Positions 15,296 to 23,265 of a stretch of DNA of 23,442 nucleotides are shown one piece after another. The notes beneath the pieces are model-generated. The model had not been told where the DNA came from. It worked only from the letters and a program-made list of their open reading frames with translations, and ran no database searches. The number at the start of each line of letters is the position of its first letter. The stretch's first letter is position 1. The stretch is from JBDRMV01 sp043811795 (GTDB taxonomy: Bacteria; CG03). Where the stretch lies: NCBI GenBank assembly GCA_043811795.1, contig JBDRMV010000033.1, forward strand, positions 1 to 23,442. Reading direction: 5' to 3'. A program made the translations under genes and the position numbers.

Positions 15296-18200
15296 ATGTC
15301 AAAATATTTATTTGACGCTTTTGTTTTTGATCTTGACGGTGTGATAACAAAGACCGCGCTGGTTCACAGCAGCGCCTGGAAAAAGATGTTTGAAGATTTT
15401 CTCAAAGAAAGAGAAAAGAAACACGGCGAGCCGTTCAAAGAGTTTTCGCATCAGGAAGATTATCTTCCGTATGTGGACGGTAAACCGCGTTATAAGGGCG
15501 TCGCCTCATTTCTGGAATCCAGAGGGATTAATATACCGTTCGGCGACCCGGCTGATACGGCGGGTATGGAAACGGTGTGCGCTCTGGGTAATCGCAAGGA
15601 CATTGCCTTCAGGGAGATTCTTGAAACAGACGGGATTGGCGTGTACCCGTCAACGATTACTTTGATAAAAGAACTCAAATCCAGGGGGATAAAAGTCGGC
15701 GTGGCTTCTTCCAGTAAAAATTGTAAGCCGGTGCTGGAAGGCGCGGGGCTTCTTGATTTATTTGAGACGAGGGTTGACGGAGTGGTTTCCGCCGAGCTGG
15801 GGCTTCACGGCAAGCCGGAGCCGGATATTTTTACTGTGGCATGCGATAATATGGGCGTCACTTATGATAAGGCGGTGATAGTTGAAGATGCCGTTTCGGG
15901 GGTGCAGGCCGGACGAAACGGGCGTTTCGGACTGACTCTCGGTATCGCGAAAGAGGAAAACAGGGACGAGCTCAAGGCCAACGGCGCCGACATTGTTGTG
16001 GAAGACATGTCGGAAATTACATTGGATGACATACAGGAATGGTTTAAAAAGGGAATTGAAGACGACATGTGGCAGATTTCGTATGTCGTGTACAACAAGG
16101 AGAAGGAGCGCACCCGGGAAACTCTCTGCGCTGTCGGGAACGGATATCTGGGAACCAGGGGTTCGGCGGAGGAGTGCAAATCCAATAAAGTAAATTACCC
16201 GGCCACGTACATAGCCGGCGTTTATAACCGCCTGAGTTCGGAAGTCGCGGGGCGCACGATTTATAATGAAGATTTCGTTAACGCGCCCAACTGGACACAC
16301 ATCAATTTCAAAATCGGCGACGGGGAATGGTTTGATTATAACGCGGCGGATATTATCAATTTTGAGAAAAAACTTAATTTTAAGACGGGGGAATTTTCAA
16401 GAAAATATATCGTCAAAGGCGAAGGCGGCCGGGAAACATCCATAAAAAGTTATAGAATCGCGAGCATGAAAAATCCTCATCTTTGCGCCATCAAATATAA
16501 AATAACTCCGTTGAACTATTCGGACAGTATCACTGTTGAAAGCTCGCTCGACGGCAATATTAAAAATGAAGGTGTTGAAAGATACAAGGAACTTAATTGC
16601 GCGCATTTGTCCCCCGTGAGTCAGAGCGCGGAAAAAAATGTCAGCCGTTTGCTGGTTGAGACGACACAATCCAAAATAAAAATAGCGGAATCCGCGGTTC
16701 TGTTTGTCACTAAAAATTCTGAAACTATAAATCCGCCCATAGAGAATGATATCCTCGCCGGCGCCGTAAGCAGCAGTTTTACGTTGGACTTAAAACAGAA
16801 TGACACTTTGTGTGTGGACAAGATTGTGTCGATACACACGTCAAACGACGCCGGGATAGATGATGCGATGCTGTCGTCGGGAAAGTCCCTGGAAAACCAA
16901 AAATCTTATGACGGGATTTATAAAGAAAGCGCCGCGAAATGGGCTGATTTATGGAAAGAAATTGATGTGAAGATTACCGGTGACCGTTTTGCGCAGAAGC
17001 TTATCAGAATGCATTTGTTTCATATACTGGCCACATCTTCGCCGCATAACAGTGATATTGACGCCGGTATTCCGGCGAGAGGCCTCAACGGTGAGGCGTA
17101 CAGGGGGCATATTTTCTGGGATGAATTGTTTATTCTTCCGTTGTATAACGCGCATTTCCCGGAGGTGAGTAAAGCGAATCTTATGTACCGTTACCGGCGG
17201 CTTGACGCTGCCCGCAAATACGCGAAAGAACACGGTTACAGAGGTTCAATGTTTCCCTGGCAGAGCGGAAGCACGGGTGAGGAAGAGACCCAGGTGGTGC
17301 ATCTCAATCCTCTCACTGGCGAGTGGGGCGACGATTATTCGTCTTTTCAGCGGCATGTTTCTCTGGCGGTCGCCGCCAACATCTGGGAGTATTATAACAG
17401 CACCGGGGATATGGATTTTATGCGGGACTACGGCGCTGAAATGCTGTTTGAAATCTGCCGCTTTGTGGAAAGCAAATCTGTTTTAAATGAAGCGACAGGC
17501 CGTTATGAAATAAAAAATGTTATGGGCCCGGATGAATACCATGAGCATCATTCAAATTGTCCCGGCGGCGGGCTTAAAGACAACAGTTACACCAACATTA
17601 TGGCGGCCTGGGCGCTGGAGCGGGCTTTTGATGTGCTGGACGCGCTGGGGGAAGACGCGAAAAATTCAGTGATGAAAAAGATTAATCTTCTCGCGGCTGA
17701 ATTAGACCGGTGGGAAAAAATAAGACGCGGCCTTAATCTGGTTATTAAAGACGGCGTGCTCGCGCAGTTTGACGGCTACTTTGAACTCAAAGAACTGGAC
17801 TGGGACAGCTACAGGGCTAAGTACGGAAATATCCACCGGATGGATAGAATACTGAAATCCGAAGGTAAGACGCCGGACGACTACAAGATTGCCAAGCAGG
17901 CGGATACGCTCATGGCTTTTTACAATCTTGACACAGAAACAATAAAAAATATCATGGCCGGTTTGGGCTATGACGCGGGGGACGATTTTCTGCGGAAAAA
18001 TTATGACTATTACATTCAAAGAACTTCTCACGGCTCAACTCTCAGTAAAATAGCTCACGCGGCGCTGTCCGCTTATATGGGGGAGCAAAAGCAAAGCTGG
18101 GATTTGTATATGGACGCTCTGCAAAGCGATTACACGGATGTGCAGGGTGGCACCACAGGCGAGGGAATTCACACAGGGGCGATGGCGGGTACCGTTCTTC

Positions 18201-18445
18201 TGGCCATGAATATATATGCGGGTGTGGATTTCAGGGGGAGGATTCTGAAAATTAATCCCGCTCTTCCGGAACACTGGGGCAGCATATCATTTAAGGCGTC
18301 TTTTAAGGGCGACAGGTATTCGTTTGTTATAAAACGAAACAGTGTAGATTTGACGATTGAAAGCGCCAACCCGGAAATCGCGGTGATTGCGGGCGGTAAA
18401 CAACTTACGCTTTCAGCCAATAAAAGACACATGATTAAAATATGA
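15296..18445 (+). CDS. Fusion of beta-phosphoglucomutase-type HAD and GH65 disaccharide phosphorylase
   Basis: 1049 residues, cytoplasmic. Residues 1-~245 are a HAD hydrolase/mutase of the beta-phosphoglucomutase group: nucleophile Asp12 and acid/base Asp14 (FDLDGVI), SSS(K) near 140, GKPEPD, and VEDAVSGVQAG. From ~255 to the end is a complete glycoside hydrolase family 65 phosphorylase: GYRGSMFPWQSGSTGEE, catalytic acid Glu747 in MGPDEYHEH, the phosphate-site HGSTLS, and GGTTGEGIHTGAMAGT. GH65 enzymes split maltose, trehalose, kojibiose or related sugars with phosphate, giving beta-glucose 1-phosphate. The HAD domain would turn this into glucose 6-phosphate, so the fusion couples two consecutive steps. 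The disaccharide cannot be assigned from sequence. GGAGGA at 15283-15288 is a good ribosome site. The P-loop kinase gene follows 25 bases later. Confidence 0.93.
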   Translation: MSKYLFDAFVFDLDGVITKTALVHSSAWKKMFEDFLKEREKKHGEPFKEFSHQEDYLPYVDGKPRYKGVASFLESRGINIPFGDPADTAGMETVCALGNRKDIAFREILETDGIGVYPSTITLIKELKSRGIKVGVASSSKNCKPVLEGAGLLDLFETRVDGVVSAELGLHGKPEPDIFTVACDNMGVTYDKAVIVEDAVSGVQAGRNGRFGLTLGIAKEENRDELKANGADIVVEDMSEITLDDIQEWFKKGIEDDMWQISYVVYNKEKERTRETLCAVGNGYLGTRGSAEECKSNKVNYPATYIAGVYNRLSSEVAGRTIYNEDFVNAPNWTHINFKIGDGEWFDYNAADIINFEKKLNFKTGEFSRKYIVKGEGGRETSIKSYRIASMKNPHLCAIKYKITPLNYSDSITVESSLDGNIKNEGVERYKELNCAHLSPVSQSAEKNVSRLLVETTQSKIKIAESAVLFVTKNSETINPPIENDILAGAVSSSFTLDLKQNDTLCVDKIVSIHTSNDAGIDDAMLSSGKSLENQKSYDGIYKESAAKWADLWKEIDVKITGDRFAQKLIRMHLFHILATSSPHNSDIDAGIPARGLNGEAYRGHIFWDELFILPLYNAHFPEVSKANLMYRYRRLDAARKYAKEHGYRGSMFPWQSGSTGEEETQVVHLNPLTGEWGDDYSSFQRHVSLAVAANIWEYYNSTGDMDFMRDYGAEMLFEICRFVESKSVLNEATGRYEIKNVMGPDEYHEHHSNCPGGGLKDNSYTNIMAAWALERAFDVLDALGEDAKNSVMKKINLLAAELDRWEKIRRGLNLVIKDGVLAQFDGYFELKELDWDSYRAKYGNIHRMDRILKSEGKTPDDYKIAKQADTLMAFYNLDTETIKNIMAGLGYDAGDDFLRKNYDYYIQRTSHGSTLSKIAHAALSAYMGEQKQSWDLYMDALQSDYTDVQGGTTGEGIHTGAMAGTVLLAMNIYAGVDFRGRILKINPALPEHWGSISFKASFKGDRYSFVIKRNSVDLTIESANPEIAVIAGGKQLTLSANKRHMIKI

Positions 18446-18470
18446 AGGGAAAGCGCGGAAGGAGGAAAAA

Positions 18471-19103
18471 ATGATAGGTGATTTATTGCTGATAGGGGAA
18501 AAACACGAGAAGGCGACCGCTGAAATATTGAAAAAATTAGAAGGCGTTACGCTCAAAAATTATGTTATTGCCGTCGGGGGAGAGTCCGGCACCGGGAAAT
18601 CTGAAATTGCTTATCTGCTGAGAATGGCATTTAAAAAACGGGGAATCAGGTCAAAAATAATCCACACGGACAATTATTACAAAACAAAACCGGACGAAAG
18701 AACCGAATGGCGGCAGTCAAACGGTATAAAAGAATCTGTGGGGCTCAATGAATATAACTGGGAGCTCATCAACCGGCACATTCTTGATTTTAGAAACAAA
18801 ACTGCCGAAGTGACACTTCCTTTTCTGGATATAGTCACCGAACAGGAAGACAGATTGACCACCAGTTTTAAATATATTGACGTCCTTGTGCTTGAAGGTT
18901 TATACGCCGTTAACGCGGAAGCTGATTTCAGGGTGTTGATTGATATGACATATCATGACACGAAAGACGCTCAGAAACTCCGCGGCAAGGAGCCGCAAAA
19001 TCAATACAGGGCGCAGGTGCTGGAGGCAGAACACGCCTCTGTTCGAAGTATCCGCGGCAAAGCAGACCTTTTAATATCTAAAAAAATTATGGGGCTTGAT
19101 TAA
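18471..19103 (+). CDS. Uridine kinase-like P-loop kinase, substrate unknown
   Basis: 210 residues. Walker A is GESGTGKSE at residues 37-45, followed by a HTDNYY motif near 65-70, which in uridine kinase/phosphoribulokinase relatives carries the catalytic Asp. VLVLEGLYAV (about 139-148) resembles the Walker-B-like strand of that superfamily. The arrangement supports a uridine kinase/PRK-like small-molecule kinase. A strong ribosome site, AGGAGG, lies at 18460-18465. It is cotranscribed with the disaccharide phosphorylase fusion (25-base gap), so phosphorylation of a sugar or the released hexose is possible. True uridine kinase is also possible, although the conserved nucleoside-site residues could not be confirmed. 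A short hairpin (TCGGA/TCCGA, 19120-19133) follows the gene but has no T-run. Confidence 0.7.
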   Translation: MIGDLLLIGEKHEKATAEILKKLEGVTLKNYVIAVGGESGTGKSEIAYLLRMAFKKRGIRSKIIHTDNYYKTKPDERTEWRQSNGIKESVGLNEYNWELINRHILDFRNKTAEVTLPFLDIVTEQEDRLTTSFKYIDVLVLEGLYAVNAEADFRVLIDMTYHDTKDAQKLRGKEPQNQYRAQVLEAEHASVRSIRGKADLLISKKIMGLD

Positions 19104-19186
19104 TTTGGAGAGGTGTGCATCGGATTTATCCGACTTTCCTGTAAATATTAAGGATGTCCCCATTTGTTCCATTTGTTTTAAGATAG

Positions 19187-19642
19187 ATGTATAAAAAAGT
19201 ACTTGACCCCTTTTATGTAAAAAACGAAATTTGTAAAAATTGCGTTGAATATAAAAATTGCAGAGATTCTTTATCTTCGTGGATTTTTTTCATTATAGGT
19301 CTTATCGCAACTATAGCGATTCGTATTGTCATAGTTTTGATTCCCGTATATCCCGTCTATGGGAAACTTGCGTGGTATATCGGCGTGGGTGGTTTTTTTC
19401 TATTTTTCCTTTACAAATTCAAAGTAAGCAATACGAGAGCCGAATCAATCAAACGCAGTAATCTGGTTGATAAAATCCGCGGCAAAAAAGAACTTTCTCC
19501 GGAAGATTACAGTTTGGTAAACGGAATTTTGTGCAGTCTCAGCTCCAAAAAAGAGAGGATAAACTTTTTCTTCATATTCGGATTATCGGCGCTGGCGTTG
19601 ATTATAGCGGTGTATGTTGATTTTTTACGGGCGTTACTGTAA
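19187..19642 (+). CDS. Small membrane protein with N-terminal cysteine cluster, unknown function
   Basis: 151 residues; family not recognised. A short N-terminal stretch carries Cys16-x2-Cys19-x5-Cys25, possibly a metal site. Three hydrophobic segments follow, at about 30-53, 60-78 and 126-148. Between the second and third is a charged cytoplasmic-looking loop (about 80-122). The annotated start ATG 19187 lies 4 bases ahead of dispersed repeat copy 2, so residues 2-12 (YKKVLDPFYVK) are encoded by repeat DNA. No in-frame ATG is present further down and no Shine-Dalgarno is evident. The true start or even expression is uncertain, but the membrane segments argue for a real coding region. Confidence 0.55.
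   Translation: MYKKVLDPFYVKNEICKNCVEYKNCRDSLSSWIFFIIGLIATIAIRIVIVLIPVYPVYGKLAWYIGVGGFFLFFLYKFKVSNTRAESIKRSNLVDKIRGKKELSPEDYSLVNGILCSLSSKKERINFFFIFGLSALALIIAVYVDFLRALL
19191..19220. repeat. Dispersed 30-bp repeat, copy 2
   Basis: This is the second copy of the repeat at 15196-15225; differences are at positions 13, 16 and 28 only. It overlaps the 5' end of the small membrane-protein gene and forms its first codons. Same orientation as copy 1, about 4.0 kb away. Confidence 0.8.
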
Positions 19643-19820
19643 TAAAAATCAGTCGGCACCGTCCCGGAATTTATTTAAGGGACAAAAATAAAGTATGAAC
19701 AATGTCATATTGCCTGCCAGGCGGCAGTCCCTAAAGGAACGTCCTGTGGACAGACAGGTAAAGCGCCGTCCACCGAAAGCAGGACAGGAACTTGAAATGT
19801 TCGGCGTAATTTTGTAATTT
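19643..19820. repeat. Repeat-rich leader region upstream of argD
   Basis: No convincing gene. Small palindromes are packed together. CTGCC-AGGC-GGCAG lies at 19714-19727, CCTGT/ACAGG at 19743-19758, and GTGGAC/GTCCAC at 19746-19773. TAAAGGAACGTCC (19732-19744) duplicates 15265-15277. The overlapping stems look like REP-type repeat fragments; they could also fold in the argD mRNA leader. Confidence 0.5.
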
Positions 19821-20978
19821 ATGCGAATGCAGAATATTCTTGCTGTTTATAGGAAAATTCCACTTTCCGTAAAAAAGGCGGAGGGGAAGTTTATATGGGA
19901 TACGAAGGGGAAGAAGTATCTTGATTTTTTCTCAGGGATATCCGTTACAAGTATCGGTCACAGGAACGGGAAGGTTTTGAAGGCGATTGAAGGGCAGATT
20001 TCAAAATATCTTCACGTATCAAATTATTATACCGACGCGGCGCAGGAAAAATACGCGGCGATGCTTGTGAAGAGGTCGTTTCAGGGTAAGGTCTTTTTTT
20101 CCAATTCGGGCGGCGAGGCGAACGAACTTGCGATAAAACTCGTGAGGAGTTTCGGAGCGGACAGAAAACGGTACAGGATAATTTCTTTTAAGAATTCATT
20201 CCATGGGCGGTCGATGTCAACTCTTTCCGCGACGGGGCAGAAGAAATTTCAGAAGGGTTTTGCGCCGCTCCTTTCGGGTTTTGACTTTGCGGTTTTCAAC
20301 GACATTGACTCCGTGAGGAAACTCATCGGCAAAAGTACCGTTGCCGTAATCATTGAGCCGGTTCAGGGCGAGGGCGGGGTGTATCCCGCTGAAAAAAGTT
20401 TTTTAAAAGAACTCCGGGAACTGTGCACGCGGAAAAATCTGCTGCTGATTCTGGACGAAATACAGACGGGGTTCGGCAGGTGCGGCAGCGCTTTCGCTTT
20501 TCAGTCGTACGGGATTAAGCCGGACATTTTAACCCTCGCGAAAGCGGCGGGCGGAGGTCTCCCGCTGGGCGTAACCGTTTTAAGGGCGGGTCTTGAAAAA
20601 TATCTTCCCGCAGGCAGCCACGGCTCCACGTTCGGGGGGAATCCCGTTTCCTGCGCCGCCGGGCTTGCGACGCTCGGGCAGATTGACGGTAAAATGCTGA
20701 AAAGGGTAAACCGGCTCGGCGCATTTTTTACGGCCGCGCTGGAGAAACTGAAGAAAGAGAGCCGCGTGATAAAAGAAGTCAGGGGCAGGGGCCTTATGCT
20801 CGGGGTCGAATTGAAGAAATCGATTGCCTCTGACATTGCGCGGAAACTTTTAAAAAGGGGCATTCTGGTAAACGACTGCAAACCGGACATTGTGAGGTTT
20901 CTGCCGCCGTTTACCGTTAGCGAAAAAGATATTTTGTTTGTTGTGGGAAATATTTCGGAATCCCTGAAAAAAATTTAA
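19821..20978 (+). CDS. argD: Acetylornithine aminotransferase-type class III aminotransferase
   Basis: 385 residues, PLP-dependent, class III. It converts N-acetylglutamate semialdehyde to N-acetylornithine in arginine synthesis (ArgD may also serve lysine synthesis). Diagnostic segments are NSGGEANELAIKL (phosphate binding), SFHGRSMSTLSATGQ, PVQGEGGVYPA, LDEIQTGFGRCG, and the PLP lysine Lys241 in LTLAKAAGGGLPLG. GSTFGGNPVSCAA near the subunit interface is typical for ArgD. Length is normal. The start is ATG 19821 or ATG 19827; neither has a visible Shine-Dalgarno. No other arginine genes are nearby, so it is an orphan behind repeat-rich sequence. Ornithine or other omega-amino acid transaminases of the same class remain possible. 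Confidence 0.88.
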   Translation: MRMQNILAVYRKIPLSVKKAEGKFIWDTKGKKYLDFFSGISVTSIGHRNGKVLKAIEGQISKYLHVSNYYTDAAQEKYAAMLVKRSFQGKVFFSNSGGEANELAIKLVRSFGADRKRYRIISFKNSFHGRSMSTLSATGQKKFQKGFAPLLSGFDFAVFNDIDSVRKLIGKSTVAVIIEPVQGEGGVYPAEKSFLKELRELCTRKNLLLILDEIQTGFGRCGSAFAFQSYGIKPDILTLAKAAGGGLPLGVTVLRAGLEKYLPAGSHGSTFGGNPVSCAAGLATLGQIDGKMLKRVNRLGAFFTAALEKLKKESRVIKEVRGRGLMLGVELKKSIASDIARKLLKRGILVNDCKPDIVRFLPPFTVSEKDILFVVGNISESLKKI

Positions 20979-21015
20979 CGTATGCGCGTGAAAAGCAACA
21001 GTTTTTTTACCTTCT

Positions 21016-21031
21016 GGGGGGTGCTCCCCCC
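21016..21031 (+). promoter_or_regulatory. Strong G6/C6 hairpin between argD and hppA
   Basis: GGGGGG-TGCT-CCCCCC forms a perfect 6-bp GC stem with a tetraloop, 37 bases after the argD stop and 60 bases before the hppA start. No T-run follows on the + strand, so it is not a standard terminator for argD. A T7 run precedes it at 21002-21008, which would suit a terminator read on the other strand. It may protect the transcript end or affect hppA expression. Confidence 0.45.
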
Positions 21032-21091
21032 TATTGAGTTGAACAACCGGGAATTACAGGCGAGAGAAAAAGTATAAAAGGAGAGTGAAAG

Positions 21092-23167
21092 ATGATTGAA
21101 TCGGTAAAGGTTTTTTACATTCCGCTACTGGCAGGTATCGTCGGGCTTGTTACGGTGATAATACTCGCCGTTAAAATTCTTAAAGCGTCGCCGGGCAAAG
21201 CAAAGATGATAGAGATTTCCGAACTCATTCACGACGGGGCAATGTCTTTCCTCATGAGGGAGTACAAACAGATAGGAATTTTTATTCTGGTTGTCGCCGT
21301 AATTATTTATTTTTTCGTCGACAAATTAATGACTATTACCTTTGTCTGCGGGGCGCTGTTTTCGATTTTGGCGGGTTTCATCGGGATGAACATCGCGACG
21401 CGTTCAAACTCAAGAACCGCGCAGGCGGCTTCCATCGGTCTCAACGAGGCGTTGAATATCGCTTTTCCCGCCGGGATGGTTATGGGGCTTTCGGTGGCGA
21501 GTCTGGGCCTTGTGGGGCTGACTCTTATGTTTATGCTGTTCAGCTGGTATCTGCATCTGCGCCTCGTGAATTTTAATGACGTGCTGTTCAATGCGACGAA
21601 TATCATCGTCGGTTTCAGCCTTGGCGCGAGTTCCGTCGCTCTCTTTGCCAGAGTCGGCGGCGGGATTTACACGAAAGCGGCCGATGTCGGTGCGGACCTC
21701 GTCGGGAAAGTTGAGGCGGGGATCCCTGAGGACGACCCGAGGAACCCGGCTGTTATTGCGGATAACGTCGGGGACAACGTGGGTGACGTCGCCGGAATGG
21801 GCGCCGACCTGTATGAGTCGTACGTCGGGGCGATAATTTCGGCGTGCGTCATTGCTGCAGCGGCAAAGGACGTGAAGGGAATTTTGCTTCCGCTGTTTCT
21901 TGTCGCGTGGGGTCTTATTGCGTCGATTATCGGGAAGTTTTTTGTCAGGACGACGGAGAAGAGAAATGCCCAGACCGCTTTGAGAAACGGCCTGTGGATG
22001 TCGGCTCTTGTTTTTATAATCGGAAGTTTGCTTTTGACGGTGAACTGGTACAACAACCCCTCAATCGCGAAATTCGGGCCGTTCGGGGCGATTCTCGCCG
22101 GTCTTCTCGCGGGTCTGGTGGTGGGTTTTGCGGCGGAATATTACACGTCGGGGAAACAGGTCCGGAAAATTGCCGAAGCGTCGGTTTCAGGCCCTGCCAC
22201 GAACATTCTTTCGGGAATGACCTGCGGGATGTATTCAACGGGTATTTCGGTTCTCGCGATAGCGGTTGCCACTATTCTCTCATTCAAATACGCCGGGATT
22301 TACGGCATTGCTCTTTCGGCGATAGGAATGCTTTCCATAACGGGTATGACGGTTGCGGTTGACGCGTACGGACCGGTTGCCGACAATGCTGCCGGTATTG
22401 CCGAGATGGCGGGAATGGGGGCAGAGGTCAGGGCGCGGGCGGAACAGCTCGACGCTGTGGGCAATACGACGGCCGCCATCGGTAAGGGTTTTGCGATCGG
22501 CTCGGCGGCGCTGACGGCTCTCGCTCTTTTCACTGCCTACGCCGCAACGTCCGGAATTTTATGTCTCCCCGAAGTCGGAAACGTGATAAATATTCTGGAC
22601 GCATCGGTCGTCGCGGGGCTTTTTCTCGGCGGCGTGGTTCCTTTCCTTTTTTCAGCCACGACAATTCAGGCGGTGAACAAGTCGGCGGTGAGCATCGTTG
22701 CTGAAGTCCGTCGCCAGTTTAGAGAGATACCCGGGCTTATGCAGGGCCGCGCTCTTCCCGACTCGGCCAGGTGCGTCGGCATAACGACGGACGGCGCTCT
22801 TGCCCAGATGAGAGTTCCGGGCATTGCGGCGGTCGCGGCGCCCGTGCTGGTGGGGTCTCTTCTCGGGCCTGAGGCTCTCGGCGGTTTTCTCGCCGGCTCT
22901 CTCGTTACGGGAGTGCCTCTCGCCCTCTTTCTCGCAAACGCGGGCGGGGCATGGGACAACGCAAAGAAATTCGTGGAGGAGGGAAACCTCGGCGGCAAGG
23001 GCTCGGAAGTTCACAAAGCGACGGTCATAGGCGACACGGTCGGCGACCCGTGCAAGGATACGGCGGGCCCGTCCATAAACATCCTTTTGAAGCTTATGGC
23101 GATTGTCGCTCTTGTGTTCGCGCCGGTTATTTTCAAACTGCACGATATAATACTTGATTTATTCTGA
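21092..23167 (+). CDS. hppA: Membrane-bound ion-translocating pyrophosphatase, K+-dependent type
   Basis: 691 residues, about 16 membrane helices. It hydrolyses pyrophosphate in the cytoplasm and pumps H+ or Na+ outwards. The diagnostic PPi-site block is complete: KAADVGADLVGKVEAGIPEDD, DNVGDNVGD, GMGADLYESY. A second set, DAYGPVADNAAGIAEMAGM, is present. The C-terminal site has GDTVGDPCKDTAGPS. GNTTAAIGKG places Ala461 and Gly464 at the positions that are Lys and Thr in K+-independent enzymes, so this should be the K+-dependent group, which includes Na+ pumps. The ion cannot be assigned from what I can see. AAAGGAGAG precedes the ATG at good spacing. It has its own leader, so probably separate regulation from argD. 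Confidence 0.96.
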   Translation: MIESVKVFYIPLLAGIVGLVTVIILAVKILKASPGKAKMIEISELIHDGAMSFLMREYKQIGIFILVVAVIIYFFVDKLMTITFVCGALFSILAGFIGMNIATRSNSRTAQAASIGLNEALNIAFPAGMVMGLSVASLGLVGLTLMFMLFSWYLHLRLVNFNDVLFNATNIIVGFSLGASSVALFARVGGGIYTKAADVGADLVGKVEAGIPEDDPRNPAVIADNVGDNVGDVAGMGADLYESYVGAIISACVIAAAAKDVKGILLPLFLVAWGLIASIIGKFFVRTTEKRNAQTALRNGLWMSALVFIIGSLLLTVNWYNNPSIAKFGPFGAILAGLLAGLVVGFAAEYYTSGKQVRKIAEASVSGPATNILSGMTCGMYSTGISVLAIAVATILSFKYAGIYGIALSAIGMLSITGMTVAVDAYGPVADNAAGIAEMAGMGAEVRARAEQLDAVGNTTAAIGKGFAIGSAALTALALFTAYAATSGILCLPEVGNVINILDASVVAGLFLGGVVPFLFSATTIQAVNKSAVSIVAEVRRQFREIPGLMQGRALPDSARCVGITTDGALAQMRVPGIAAVAAPVLVGSLLGPEALGGFLAGSLVTGVPLALFLANAGGAWDNAKKFVEEGNLGGKGSEVHKATVIGDTVGDPCKDTAGPSINILLKLMAIVALVFAPVIFKLHDIILDLF

Positions 23168-23206
23168 GAATTTTGTTATTTGTTAAAAGAGTTTTAAGGG
23201 TATCCT

Positions 23207-23250
23207 TTTCCGCCTGATTGCCTTGCGGCGAGTTTGGGCGGACGGTAGGC
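23207..23250 (+). promoter_or_regulatory. Structured rpsF leader, possible S6:S18-binding RNA
   Basis: In the 98-base gap before rpsF, TCCGCC (23209-23214) pairs with GGCGGA (23237-23242). An inner GCC-TTGC-GGC hairpin lies at 23220-23229. Autoregulatory leaders binding the S6:S18 complex are known upstream of rpsF in many bacteria and contain a conserved CCG in a bulge. A match to that motif was not established here, only the position and folding potential. Confidence 0.35.
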
Positions 23251-23265
23251 CATAAAGGAGGATTT

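Noticed and set aside
19695..19817. A 40-codon open frame ahead of argD.
   Set aside because: It runs through palindromic repeats, lacks a ribosome site and has an Arg/Lys/Pro-rich composition typical of chance translation of repeats.
21034..21078. A sigma70 promoter for hppA (TTGAAC and TATAAA).
   Set aside because: The boxes are 28 bases apart, too far, and the TATAAA overlaps the ribosome binding region.
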